Origin: Lepidostoma basale
Taxonomy: Eukaryota > Arthropoda > Insecta > Trichoptera > Lepidostomatidae
Length of the DNA stretch: 64,000 bases
Assembly (NCBI GenBank): GCA_022606425.2
Contig: JAHDVF020000440.1
Location: 992,001 to 1,056,000 of the forward strand
Direction of reading: 5' to 3'
A program made the translations under genes and the position numbers. Position 1 is the stretch's first letter. Every line of letters begins with the position of its first letter. Below are positions 21,132-30,735 of the stretch, one piece after another. The notes beneath the pieces were generated by a model, which saw nothing but the letters and a program-made list of their open reading frames with translations, was not told the DNA's origin and did no database searches.

Positions 21132-21520
21132 ATATGGAGTTTAAAATCTTTGTTCTATATTTTTATCACATATAAAAGGAATAATTTTATTTCTAGGTGC
21201 GTATTTGTTACACACTCATCATATATTCAGGATGTGGTATTAAACCGACCTACAAATTAAATGTTCCAATTGAGATGTAACTTGGTTTATGATAACATTT
21301 TAAGATAATACATTTTTGTTACATTAGAGTTTACATAACACAGCGGAAATCAATAACTATGATCGTTTTAACTCAAAATATTTAAAGTAACTCTCGATTT
21401 AATTAGTGTACTCGTATAGTACTTAACCAAGTAAAATGCTAAAATTTTGAAAAATATTCAATATTTATGTAAAAGTATTTAAATAGTCCATCGTTTGGGC
21501 CGAAACACTGTGATACTTCA
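21132..21520. other. No feature recognised
   Basis: AT-rich sequence. Confidence 0.4.
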
Positions 21521-21524
21521 ACAT

Positions 21525-21660
21525 TATTACTGTTAAAATTTAAAACACTGTTATAATATCACAATTTCTTTGTATTCACTGAGAGTGTCGCGACAGCTGT
21601 TTCGCCAACATCGGTTGAAATTGTGATATTATAACAGTGTTTTAAATTTTAACAGTAATA
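21525..21660. mobile_element. Palindromic MITE with perfect 43-bp arms
   Basis: The arms 21525-21567 and 21618-21660 are exact reverse complements (start TATTACTGTTAAAATTTAAA), separated by a 50-bp loop. TA dinucleotides at both ends would fit a Tc1/mariner-type target. On the minus strand the loop carries GGCGAAACAGCTGTCGCG, the GAA-palindrome-C part of the hammerhead-like motif also seen at 7-50 and 36115. Confidence 0.75.
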
Positions 21661-21936
21661 AAAGTATTTACCTAAATATGTTCTCAGCGGGAAAATCTCA
21701 TAACCTTGCGTTTCTTTAAAATTTTGACACTCTAAAAACACTTTAATAATTAAATATAACATTGCACTTAATAATACTAATGTGTAATGTACGAGTATGA
21801 GTTATTAGAACTTATTTTTATAAACTCTTTACGAGACCTAAACAAAATTATATTATATTCAAATGAAAGCGATAACGATTAAGACTTACGCAGATTAAAG
21901 TTGTCATCTTCTTCTTAGTCGTATCAAGCAATTCAA

Positions 21937-22155
21937 TCAGGTAAAGTCAGCCCAGAAGTCTGCCAGTTGGACCGCACCATCGGACGCTCGAACCAGATTC
22001 TCCTCCGTGCACTTCACAGAGCAGCAAGGGCACTCCGTTATGGGCGGCATGGATTGCTCCATGCCACAGATGAAGAGCGTCGTACCACCCTGAAGAACAC
22101 CCCATCTTGCCATGTTGTCCCTGTAGTCGTCCACAAAGAAAAGATTTTTAAACAA
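21937..22155 (-). mobile_element. Probable retroelement 3' fragment
   Basis: A 72-codon frame (G-G-T-T-L-F-I-C-G-M-E-Q-S, E-C-P-C-C-S-V-K-C) followed by an AAGAAGAAG-type run at its 3' side (21908-21918), as in retroposed 3' ends. I do not recognise the family. The C-P-C-C...C spacing could be a zinc knuckle or chance. Confidence 0.35.
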
Positions 22156-22194
22156 AACATATAATATATTTACTTAGGAAATTGAAAATAACTT

Positions 22195-22260
22195 TGTTTA
22201 ATCTACTATTTATTAAAAATAGTAAATAAACACGACATTTTTCAGTAAATAGTAAATAAA
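22195..22260 (-). repeat. Penelope-like terminal sequence, degenerate
   Basis: The minus strand reads ACTGAAAAATGTCGTGTTTA, matching the right side of the hammerhead-like copy at 22695-22733, in opposite orientation. It lies downstream of the endonuclease fragment on the same strand. Confidence 0.4.
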
Positions 22261-22335
22261 AACACACATTTGAAAAGACATAATTTATATAGAAATCAAT
22301 AAATGATTAATTTGCATTTGATTGGGAATGGGAGC

Positions 22336-22668
22336 TTAGGAGATTAAATGTAGACAAAGTATTTTTAATTTCACCGACTTGAGGATTTCTATATTTTCAA
22401 GTTTGTTTAATTTATTGCTATTGTTAACTATGTGTAGAAATGTTGGGTCATTTTTATCGAAACTATGGTCAAATTCAATACAATGGTTAGCCATCTCAGA
22501 AAAATTAGTATGTTTGGTGAAAGCTTGTTTGTGTTCGTTGATACGTGTTTTAAAAGTTCGTCCTGTTTTGCCTTTGTAAAAAGCATCACAATCTTTACAT
22601 TTAATTTTATATACACCACTTTATTGCCAAATGCCTGTTTTTTGTTTAGGATTGAAAAGAAGTTGGTT
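22336..22668 (-). mobile_element. Penelope-like element, GIY-YIG endonuclease domain fragment
   Basis: The minus strand encodes L-F-N-P-K-Q-K-T-G, an in-frame stop, then S-G-V-Y-K-I-K-C-K-D-C, F-Y-K-G-K-T-G-R-T-F-K-T-R-I-N-E-H, N-H-C-I-E-F-D-H-S-F, and L-N-K-L-E-N-I-E-I-L, ending at TAA 22336-22338. This is the G-V-Y-K ... F-Y-x-G ... G-R-x-F-x-x-R ... E-H pattern of the GIY-YIG endonuclease at the C-terminus of Penelope-like retroelements; here the YIG is YKG. Reverse transcriptase is missing. The stop and the YKG suggest it is dead. Confidence 0.75.
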
Positions 22669-22694
22669 TAAAGTTTAGTTTTTATTATATTTTT

Positions 22695-22733
22695 ACACAT
22701 GAAGATGGAGGTATCCTCCGAAACATGTCGTGT
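22695..22733 (+). ncRNA. Hammerhead-ribozyme-like motif beside Penelope endonuclease
   Basis: Stem I ACAC (22695-22698) with GTGT (22730-22733); core A-TGAAGA (22699-22705); extra T; stem II GGAGG (22707-22711) with CCTCC (22715-22719), loop TAT; GAA; stem III palindrome ACATGT (22723-22728); C22729 at the cleavage position. C3 is A and a T is inserted before stem II, so this copy may be inactive. Hammerheads are known in Penelope-like element termini. Confidence 0.45.
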
Positions 22734-22739
22734 TTTTTA

Positions 22740-23395
22740 TTATATTTTTAATAAATATTATATTTTTAATAATAAAAAACAAAGTTATTTTCAATTTCCT
22801 AAGTATATTGCTATGGAATTCCACAGTGTTAATGCCTTAGCGTTCAATAAGTTTAAAACATATATTTTGGTAGTAGTCTATAAAAGATTACTTAAGACTA
22901 CTGATCCAGAAAGTATACGCAAGATTTTGCCAACTTCTTTCGTCCTGTCACTGAAAAGTAATAATATTTTGCTCCAACCTACTTTAACGTTGTTAAATTT
23001 AATTTAAATAAAAAATATAATCAGTTTTTGATCTTTTCAAAGATTTTACTCTTCATACAAACATTATTTGATGTTGTAGCTTACAGAAGCTATTTTTAAC
23101 ATTGGATAACAGCTAAAAAATTTGGGTTTAACCCAAAGAAAAATAAAGGGAAAACCTGAATCAGAATATAATTCACAATTTAAAAGTTTCGGGTTCCAAG
23201 TTTTATGAAACTTTGTTATTATAACTTCGTAGGAGTCCAATCAAGTTTTATTGTTGAAGTGGTAATTTCTTTTATTACCTTTATTTTTAAAATACATAGA
23301 TGATATCCACAATTGGAATAGTACCTATAATGTATGACAAAGTGAACAAAAGCTTTGGAAATAAAAGTTATTTGAATAACTAGGGAATTTATTCA
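22740..23395. other. No gene recognised
   Basis: AT-rich. The block at 22813-22870 (TGGAATTCCACAGTGTTAA) recurs near 36620 and 56858 and seems to be part of the same Penelope-like terminal sequence. Confidence 0.4.
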
Positions 23396-23396
23396 T

Positions 23397-24090
23397 TTAA
23401 CTAACTAATCATCACGCCGTTTCTCGTGAGGGTTAGAAGGGGTTCCCACCACATACCCGAGGCTGTTATAGGGCGCAGCGGCGCCCTTTCGTCAACCTCG
23501 CTCATGCACTTCCTAGGCCTGCTCCACGTCATCCAGGACTTACATTTAATATTGCATATCAATCGCAAGGGGGTGCCAGGCCGCATTTAATATTTTTCCC
23601 CTTTTATGTCCCGCAGTTACACATGTAAACTAACAGTAATTCTTGTAGCTAACATTTAGTGAACTTAACCTAGATTTCACAATGAAGACAAAGTGAAACA
23701 CCACATTGTTCTGTCCTGACATACTTCTTTCAATTCCTCTACATGCATACATCGTGTTATTCAGGCACGCCGATTATTCCGATTCATTACATATAATATT
23801 TGATTGATTTGATCGTGCTACGTTTTCCTGGCTTTCCTCTATTTCTAGCTCCGTTCACGCCGTTTACATATACCTTCTTTACCATTCTGTCTTCACTCAT
23901 TCTTTCCACGTGTCCAAACCATCTTAATGACCCTTTTATTATTTTGTACATAGCACGTTCATTCGCACCGCATTCACGCATTTGACACTCTATGATATAC
24001 AGATTTACAACGCATTCGTCTTAGAAATCTCAATTCTAATGCATTTTTCTACTTTCATTCTAATTTTGCTAGTTCCATGCTTCCATAAAT
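23397..24090 (-). mobile_element. LINE family M, antisense, interrupted by repeat G
   Basis: Starts with ACTAACTAATCATCACGCC and CGTTTCTCGTGAGGGTTA, is broken at about 23437, and resumes at about 23695 (CACATTGTTCTGTCCTGAC) to 24090. The minus frame retains E-C-G-A-N-E-R, L-R-W-F-G-H-V-E-R-M-S-E-D-R and V-N-G-A-R-N-R-G-K-P. Diverged from most copies, so one of the older insertions. Confidence 0.7.
23437..23595 (+). repeat. Repeat family G, copy 3
   Basis: CCACCACATACCCGAGGCTG, TATAGGGCGCAGCGGCGCCC and GGGGGTGCCAG match the 44750 copy in order. Inserted in a family M copy. Likely a retroelement 3' region. Confidence 0.65.
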
Positions 24091-24108
24091 AATGCGATTA
24101 ATACTGAT

Positions 24109-24137
24109 TGTTATTATTATTATTATTATTATTATTG
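24109..24137 (+). repeat. (ATT)n microsatellite
   Basis: TTATTATTATTATTATTATT with one interruption, followed by a partial Z-type terminal sequence (GGCCTTAGGCAGGCGAAACA, about 24152-24175). Confidence 0.8.
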
Positions 24138-24182
24138 TTATGGTATTATCAAAATAAAGGCCTTAGGCAGGCGAAACATGTC

Positions 24183-24400
24183 ATTTAAAGGTGAAAGGTG
24201 ATTTGGTGGGTTGTTAGTTTATTCGGGGGCATGATTTGTGTGGCCCGGAGTGTTCCTCTGAAGGAGGGTCGATTTAGGGCGCTTCAGCCTTGGGCTGGAG
24301 GTTTTTAGGTCGTTATTTGAGAGGTATTTTATTGTGGGGTTAGGATGTGAAGGGAGTCCTTTCTAAAAACTTTCGGCAAGTTTCAGAATGAATTCATCTA
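24183..24400 (+). repeat. Dispersed repeat family H, copy 3
   Basis: The best-preserved copy: GGTGATTTGGTGGGTTGTTA, GTGTGGCCCGGAGTGTTCCT, GGGCGCTTCAG and GGAGTCCTTTC. Antisense mate at 5136-5345. Confidence 0.65.
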
Positions 24401-24526
24401 TTATCGGGATTCCCGATTCTAGGTGCGGTTGTGTGATCTTGGTCCATGAAAGTGCACCAAGCGATAAACGGATAGCCTTACATATTTCGATTTACAGATT
24501 TATCACACTTTCGTCTAAGACCTAGG

Positions 24527-24830
24527 TTCTCAATGTGGGCGATAACGCCCCCTTGTAGGCGTTTGAGACTTTCAGGGGGGCAGTAGAACACCCAGAAAAA
24601 ATAGAGAGCGTGGGCAGATAAAAAAATATAGTCTAAAAAGACAACACGCTAATCAGGTAAATTTTTTATAGATTGTATTATAAACTAAATATAAATATTG
24701 GTTTATTTTGTTATTGTATGTGTTGTGATAATTTTTCCCTTTTTTGGAATAACTTTTATGGGAGGGGGGCGTTGTACGTTTATTTTTTTGTTTAAAATAG
24801 TGTGGTTCTAATATTGTTGAAACAATAAAT
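24527..24830 (+). mobile_element. hAT-like MITE, V family, copy 1
   Basis: Begins CTAGGTTCTCAATGTGGGCG and GATAACGCCCCCTTG, a GTTCTCAA-type terminus often seen in hAT elements. The right part has TTTTATGGGAGGGGGGCG. The copy at 41897-42540 has the same order but carries an insertion. The right terminus is not clear here. Confidence 0.5.
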
Positions 24831-24839
24831 AGTGCGCAA

Positions 24840-25295
24840 AAGATTTTTTCGACTTTACCAAATTAAAATAATGTTAGAATTACTTATGAAGTGATAATAT
24901 ATGACATGGTGACAGCCCGTGGCGGCGGGAACGCCGCTAACTAACACGGCAGCCATCTTTGTTTCGCCAAATAACAATTCTCGCACGATCCGCCAATCGG
25001 AGACTCTCAACTCGCGTCAATGCGTCAATGGCATTGTGAATTATTGTGTATTGTAAGTTACCAAGTGTGCCGGCAGATATTATGTAAATACCTCCAAGGT
25101 TTCCGTATGCTTTGGCGAGATATAGAACATGATAACAAAGATAATCATTTGTGTCAACATCCGCCATTTTGTTAACGAATTTACCGTTCCGAATTCATTG
25201 TCGTATTTATTTTTATATTAAAATTTAAGTTAAAGTCACGCCGTCTCATTATCATTCATCAACATTTTGTAACTAAATATTTTACATCATAATAT
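24840..25295. other. Unassigned; small minus-strand frame with good start context
   Basis: A GC-richer patch (24905-25190) contains a 76-codon minus-strand frame (25167 to 24937) starting at an ATG in an AAAATGG context: M-A-D-V-D-T-N-D-Y and L-R-L-A-D-R-A-R-I-V-I-W-R. I recognise no family. It could be part of a transposon. Confidence 0.25.
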
Positions 25296-25299
25296 AAAA

Positions 25300-25790
25300 A
25301 AGATGATGAATGTGAATAAGTCCAAGGTAATGATTTTTGTAAAAGAAGAAATCATGATAGTCTGCAAAATTAGCGTAAAATGGTGAAAATTTTAAGCTGA
25401 TGAGTTCGTGTATTTGGGTAGTATGTTTACAAAAGATGGGTCGAGTGGAGAGGGATATTGAACGAAGGGTTGGGGCAGGCAACAAAGTGAATGGCCATGT
25501 CATGTCAAGTTATGACAGAGCACAATGGTGTTCTTCTACCGACCCTTTTGTATGGGAGCGAAGCATGGAACTGGCAATAGAAGGATGAAAGTATAATAAA
25601 TGCAGTAAAAATGAGATCTCATAGACGAATGCGTGACACTCGATGTATGATAGAGTGTCGAATGAAAATATAAGAAGTGAATGCGGTGCGAATTACGGTG
25701 TTATGAACAAAATAATGAAAGGATCATCAAGATGGTTTGGAGACATGGAAAGAAAGAATCATAAAAAAGTATATGTTAACGTAAATAAAA
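25300..25790 (+). mobile_element. LINE family M, longer copy, 3' truncated
   Basis: Reads M-N-V-N-K-S-K-V-M-I-F, D-E-F-V-Y-L-G-S-M-F-T-K-D-G and I-E-R-R-V-G-A-G-N-K-V-N in shifting frames, so it includes sequence just after the RT palm. About 60 bp before TGGTGTTCTTCTACC are deleted, and it ends before the R-G-R-P-R-K region. Confidence 0.7.
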
Positions 25791-25805
25791 AGTAAATGTT
25801 TGACA

Positions 25806-25945
25806 TTTGATACTGCTTTAGACAGACAATACATGTCATTCACATAAAATATAATAAAACTTCTAGAAAACAAAGTTTTCATTCGTATTAATTATTTAAT
25901 ATGAAGTTTTACATAACTGTTCAAGAAACAATAAGTAAATTATCG
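25806..25945 (+). repeat. Penelope-like terminal repeat Z, copy
   Basis: TTTGATACTGCTTTAGACAG, CATAAAATATAATAAAACTT, CATTCGTATTAATTATTTAA and GTTCAAGAAACAATAA in the family order. The GAAAC core has decayed to CAATAC. Confidence 0.65.
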
Positions 25946-25956
25946 TTAATTAACTA

Positions 25957-26213
25957 ATTATTTCTCTCGATTCCTCAGCATTCATACATCGTGTCATTCA
26001 CGCGCGTCGATTTCTCTGACTCCTCACATGGCCGACATTCAATATTTGATTTATTTGATCGTGCCACGTTTTCCTCGGTCTTCCTCTATTTCTGTTTCCA
26101 TTTACATCGTTAACATATTTTTTACCATTCTTTCTTCATTCATTCTTTCCATAGGTATGTCTAAACCATCTTAATGATCCTTTCATTATTTTGTTCATAA
26201 CACCATCATTGTT
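25957..26213 (-). mobile_element. LINE family M internal fragment, antisense
   Basis: Starts at TTTCTCTCGATTCCTCAGCA, lacking the tail, and runs to CATAACACCATCATTG. Good match to the consensus except a short insertion near 26152. Confidence 0.7.
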
Positions 26214-26214
26214 A

Positions 26215-26930
26215 GTTTCTTTATAATTAAAAAGCAATTATTAGCACATAGATGTCACCTGTATTAAAATTATTCAGACTCGCATCATCTTCCCACTTAA
26301 TTCATAAACGTATACAAGCATTAACATTTATTTCATTGTTTTCCAAAATAAGTAATTTTTTTAAAACATTATTTGTGATGAATTAAACACAAAGTGATGG
26401 CGAATACAGAAGAAATAAGTCATCATTGGCTCAGGCTTCAAAACTGAACTTTAATTAACTAAAATAAATTGTTTAATCAGTAGAGCTTCGAGAGAAGATA
26501 CACATTTTGAACCCGAGGCAACGGTAAACACAAAGTTGCGCCCCCGAAAACCCTTTCGACCCCCTTACAAATTGAGTTATAATAACAGGCGTAACTTTTT
26601 CCCAGTTTCGCGAGGACTAAATCCAAAATTAAGTATAGGCATTATAAAACTTTCTTCGTTTAATAAAAGCAAATGCTGCATCTTGAATTTTGATGAAAAT
26701 GTTTGTTAAAACCAAAAATTAAATATTTAATAGTCAAAGGGTAAATTATTGAATGTCTCAATACAAAAGAGTGTTAAAAAAAGAACCTTATGGAAGAAAT
26801 TTCTCCAATATTACTAACATACGAGTACAACTCTTGAATGTCTTTTAATTTATATTCGTTTATCCTTTTTAACAGTGACAATATTAATCAGATAAATTAA
26901 CGTTTTACGTATTTGAAATTATTTATTTTT
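26215..26930. other. No gene recognised
   Basis: AT-rich. A short CG-containing stretch at 26480-26580 has no frame. Confidence 0.4.
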
Positions 26931-26932
26931 TC

Positions 26933-27066
26933 TTGAACAATGATATTGTATAAAACTTTATATTAAATCATACATACAAATGAAAACGTCTGTTTTCTGG
27001 AAGCATTAATAAAATTTATGCAAATGACATGTTTCGCCTTTCTAAGGCATTATCAAATATTTCCCC
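26933..27066 (-). repeat. Penelope-like terminal repeat Z, antisense copy
   Basis: Minus strand: TTGATAATGCCTTAGAAAGG, CGAAACATGTC, ATAAAATTTTATT, and so on. It pairs with the sense copy at 27832-27912; the two enclose an RTE-like fragment with their GAAAC sides pointing inward. Confidence 0.65.
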
Positions 27067-27119
27067 CAATTAAACATTTGATAAATTTATTGGCTGAAAG
27101 TGTCAGCGATCTTTAGGAC

Positions 27120-27830
27120 CTCCTTTATCTTGTTGACGAGTCCGGTGAAAGATTGGGGCTAACAATAAATGTCAGCAAAACCATATGGATGACATTCGGA
27201 CGGCTTGACTACAGTGGGTCAGTATTGCATTTGAACGGCCGTAGCGTTGAAAGGGTAGAAAAATTTCAATACCTCGGCAGCATACTAACGCAATCTCTTC
27301 ACCCAAATGTAGAGATAAAATGCAGAATTGAGGCAGCAAGAACTACGTTTAATAAAATGAAATCACTCTTCTGCAATGATAACGTAAATTTGAAACTCCG
27401 CTAGAGAATGATTAAATGCTATGTGTGGTCTGTTTTATTGTACGGGTGTAAATTGGACCCTGAACGTTAACTCAATGAACAGACTGGAAGCATTTGAAAT
27501 GTGGCTCCATCACCGAATGCTCAGAGTTCCCTGGACAGACATGGTTACCAATACCGAAGTCCTGAGGCGAGCTAGAGTTGACAGGGAATTGTTATCAACT
27601 ATCAAGGTTCGAAAGATCTCACATCTGGGTAATATACTGCGTGGGAAAAGTACCACCTTCTCCAACTGATATTGGAGGGAAAAATTGAGGGACGCCGAGG
27701 GCCCGGTAGGAGACAAATGTCCTGGCTGCGGAACGTGAGGGAGTTCCGAGCGGCGCAGGACATGGACAGGTTCGCCGAGGTGATCGCCAACGTTGGGGGG
27801 ACCCGACAGATCACTTGAAGAAGAAGAAGA
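27120..27830 (+). mobile_element. RTE-like LINE C-terminal region (family R), broken frame
   Basis: Frames in succession encode G-L-T-I-N-V-S-K-T-I-W-M, R-S-V-E-R-V-E-K-F-Q-Y-L-G-S-I-L, L-E-A-F-E-M-W-L-H-H-R-M-L-R-V-P-W and T-N-T-E-V-L-R-R-A. The V-x-x-F-x-Y-L-G-S and R-L-E-A-F-E-M-W-x-x-R-R-M-L-R motifs are those of insect RTE-type elements, downstream of the catalytic YADD. Stops after L-K-L-R and S-N, then a frameshift; ends in GAAGAAGAAG. Confidence 0.75.
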
Positions 27831-27831
27831 A

Positions 27832-27912
27832 ACATTTAATAATGCCTTAGACAGGCGAAACATGTTATCCACGTAAAATATAATAAAACTTCTAGAAAAT
27901 CGATGTTTCCAT
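27832..27912 (+). repeat. Penelope-like terminal repeat Z, truncated
   Basis: TTTAATAATGCCTTAGACAG, GCGAAACATG, AATATAATAAAACTTCTAGA. It follows the GAA tail of family R directly and is cut off at TGTTTCCATGC, where a hairpin begins. Confidence 0.65.
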
Positions 27913-27960
27913 GCGTAGATATTAATTAAAAATACAAGTTTTTTTAATTAATATCTACGC
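27913..27960. repeat. 20-bp hairpin
   Basis: GCGTAGATATTAATTAAAAA (27913-27932) and its exact complement (27941-27960) with an 8-base loop. It adjoins the 98-bp inverted repeat that starts at 27961. Confidence 0.85.
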
Positions 27961-28124
27961 AATGCACTTACCACTCGGCCACAAAGGTCGTCGACAATAT
28001 TTAAAAATTATAAATTTAACAACTTCTTCTTCTTTCTTGTTGTAGACCTGTTCTCCAGACAGCTGGATCTCATCATCCGACGAGATATGATTTCTGTGTC
28101 ACAGATCGTCAGATCTATCAAAAG

Positions 28125-28155
<31 letters not shown>

Positions 28156-28273
28156 TTTTTTAAATTATGGACTCTCTGGAGAACAGGTCTACAACAAGAA
28201 AGAAGAAGAAGTTGTTAAATTTATAATTTTTAAATATTGTCGACGACCTTTGTGGCCGAGTGGTAAGTGCATT
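27961..28273. repeat. Perfect 98-bp inverted repeat containing SINE heads
   Basis: Arm 27961-28058 is the exact reverse complement of 28176-28273. Each arm carries the first part of the tRNA-derived SINE (CACTTACCACTCGGCCACAA and complement) plus about 60 bp of flank. The 117-bp spacer holds a LINE-like 3' end and an (AAG)n run at 28120-28154. Transcription through it would give a long perfect hairpin RNA. Confidence 0.9.
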
Positions 28274-28504
28274 GACTGCCACTCCGAAGGTTCCGGGTTC
28301 GATTCCCGGCGAGGGCAGTGTGATTGTCACACTATCTTTGGTCTGGTGTAGAATTCACGTGACAATAAAATGGCGATAGATTAGGTAGCTATAGTATGTC
28401 ATGAGAATCACTATGATAGCTATAATACCCTTTACATCTATTTGGCTCTTGCTGTCATGATGTAAAGAGCGATTCAACAAAATAATAATAATAATAATAA
28501 ATAT
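28238..28504 (+). mobile_element. tRNA-derived SINE, full-length copy
   Basis: Starts CGACGACCTTTGTGGCCGAG with A box TGGCCGAGTGGTAAG (Ser/Leu-like), B box GGTTCGATTCC at about 28294, a tRNA-unrelated body with TGTGATTGTCACAC and CACGTGACAATAAAATGG, and an (AAT)n tail. Its first 36 bp belong to the right arm of the inverted repeat. Confidence 0.9.
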
Positions 28505-28845
28505 AATCCTTGACACTAAAAGTATGAAAAAGACTAATGTCCTTGTCAAGTTCTTTGGAATTGAGGTAACAATAGTCGTCGTTCTTCTCTCTTATTATGA
28601 CAGCGATTAAATATTTTCCAATCGATTAATTACTCAAATTAACGACCCGCTTAAATTCTTGTCTGTAATTTTAAAACCATTACGTTTTAATCAAAATTTC
28701 TGTGGGTTCTATAAAATATGCAGCCAGGTATACCTATAGAATAATCTAATGATTTAACTGAAATATCCGAATATTAGTTCATCAAAAATAATATAATAAT
28801 TAAATAAAACACTATTTTTTAATATTTGTACTTTTTGTGTTAATT
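28505..28845. other. No feature recognised
   Basis: AT-rich sequence. Confidence 0.4.
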
Positions 28846-29420
28846 AGTGGTAGGCAGGTTCTCACTCAAAGTCATTACTGCAAATAGAAATATATCCACA
28901 GAAGCAAAGATGGCAGTACACAATGGAGTTCTAGTGCCAACCCTCATGCATGAAAGTGAAGCTTGGAGCTGGCAAAAGAAGGATGAAAGCAAGATAAACG
29001 CCGTAGAAATGAGATCACTAAGAAGAATGTGGGGGAAAACGTTGTATGATAGAATACCGGACGATAAAATAAGAAAGAAATGTAAGGCAGATGACTCCAT
29101 CATGGATAAAATTAAAAAATGATCTCTGAAATGGTTTGGACATATGGAACGAATGGATGAGAATAGAATAGTTAAAAAGTTGTACACAAGTAGCGTGAGT
29201 GGAAAAAGAAGCCGAGGACGACCGAGGAAAACACGGCAAGACCAAATTTATCAATTAAGAAAAGGCGGCCACATTCGAAGTTGGAATAATCGACGTGCGT
29301 GCATGGTACGATGTATGAATGTAGAGGAAGCCCGAGAGGTATGCCAGGACATAGCATTGTGGCAATCCATCATCTTTGCTTACCCCTCCGGGAAAATGGC
29401 GTGATGGTTAGTTAGTTAGC
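28846..29420 (+). mobile_element. LINE family M, divergent subfamily, long open frame with one stop
   Basis: Encodes L-K-V-I-T-A-N-R-N-I-S-T-E-A-K-M-A-V-H-N-G-V-L-V-P-T-L-M, M-R-S-L-R-R-M-W-G-K-T-L-Y-D-R-I, one in-frame TGA (29120), then L-K-W-F-G-H-M-E-R-M, R-S-R-G-R-P-R-K-T-R and C-M-N-V-E-E-A-R-E-V-C, ending at TGATGGTTAGTTAG. About 30 percent different from the common copies by eye, so a distinct subfamily. Confidence 0.8.
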
Positions 29421-29740
29421 TAGTGGTAGGCGATCCGCTCATGAGTTAATTCAATGAGTCTGCTCACTTTGGTGAACAAGTGAGCGATGACTAAAAAAAA
29501 AGAGCGACAGCTCAATGATCCAATGGCTGAATTGGAAATTGTGAATAGCGAAAGAATCCACCCTTTCGTAAATCATCTGAAAAAAATATCTGAGAAAAAA
29601 ACTCATAATTCGCTGGCGACCTTTTTTTAGCTCATTCGGGAGTCCTTAATGAGTCGTGAGTTATGAAAAAGAGTCGACTCACTTTGCTGAGCGATCCGTT
29701 CAGCTCAGATACCTGAGATGATTCATTTTGCCCACACCTA
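29421..29740. mobile_element. hAT-like MITE abutting a LINE tail
   Basis: Ends TAGTGGTAGGC and the complement of TAGGTGTGGGC; the interior contains inverted GAGCGATCCG / GCTCATGAG-type blocks. It starts at the last base of the family M tail. No clean 8-bp duplication is visible, so the assignment is tentative. Confidence 0.45.
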
Positions 29741-29744
29741 GTGT

Positions 29745-30058
29745 TATTGTTACAACACAGATGCAGATGGGTTTTTGCATTTTAGTATATTTAGTAAAAA
29801 ACAGATGGCGTTGTGTATTATTAATATATTACCGTGAAACTTATAGGCACTTGCGTATGTCAACAATGCGAAAATCAAAAATTATGTATAATATTTCTAC
29901 GAGCGATCTAGTTTATACTTTTGTATAAACCTTTACGATATTTCATTATTTATAATAACTTTAGAGCTTCTAGTTTGTAACAAAATAAGAAAAGAAAAAA
30001 TTATGAAAGTGCCTGATCATATATATTGTATTAGGTGTCAAAAGTACTATATTTACAT
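29745..30058. other. No feature recognised
   Basis: AT-rich sequence with a short frame of no recognisable content. Confidence 0.4.
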
Positions 30059-30059
30059 T

Positions 30060-30462
30060 GATAGCTAACATGGTAGTGCACAATGGTGTTCTTGTGTCGA
30101 CCGTTATATATGGAAGTGAAACATGGTGCTGGCAAAAGAAGTATGAAAGTAGAATAAATGCAGTAGAAATGAGATCTCTAAAACGAATGTGTGGTAAATC
30201 TGATTATGATAGAGTGTCAAATGCAAATATAAGTAGAGAATGCGGTGCGAATGAACGTGTTGTGAACAAAATAACGAAAGGGTCGTAAATATGGTTTGGA
30301 CACAAGGAAAGAATGAATTAAGACAGAATTGTGAGGAAGGTATACGACGTAAACGGAGCTAGAAATAGAGGAAGCGAGAGAAGTACCATACGTAAAGACA
30401 GAACAGTGTGGCAGTCCATTATTTCTGTCTACCCCTCCGGGGAGACGGCGTGATGGTTAGTT
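30060..30462 (+). mobile_element. LINE family M, 3' end with internal deletion
   Basis: Open from M-V-V-H-N-G-V-L-V-S-T-V-I-Y-G-S-E-T-W-C-W to K-I-T-K-G-S, then a stop. The R-P-R-K-T-W to C-M-N region is missing; GAGGAAGCGAG joins directly to the end and a GATGGTTAGTTAG tail. Confidence 0.7.
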
Positions 30463-30735
30463 AGTTATATAAGAAACAGTTATTCAGTTTTTTTCTTCGT
30501 GATTAAAAAATAGTATGTTTCAGACATTTCTCAGATAACACTAATCTCTCAGTGGACATGTTATTTTCTGGACGATTTTGTATTTTATGAAGGCTCTTAA
30601 GAATCCATCTCAAGAAGGACTTAGCCCTTCTAATGCGTAAGCCCAGACCCTATGCCAGGGAACGACCATATGTTTGAATCAATAACGCTACCTTGTATAA
30701 AACTGAAAAATGTTCAATTAACAATGAATTTTATA

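Noticed and set aside
28238..28330. Functional tRNA-Ser/Leu gene
   Set aside because: A and B boxes are present, but the acceptor and anticodon stems do not close and the sequence continues into a SINE body with an AAT tail; other copies exist.
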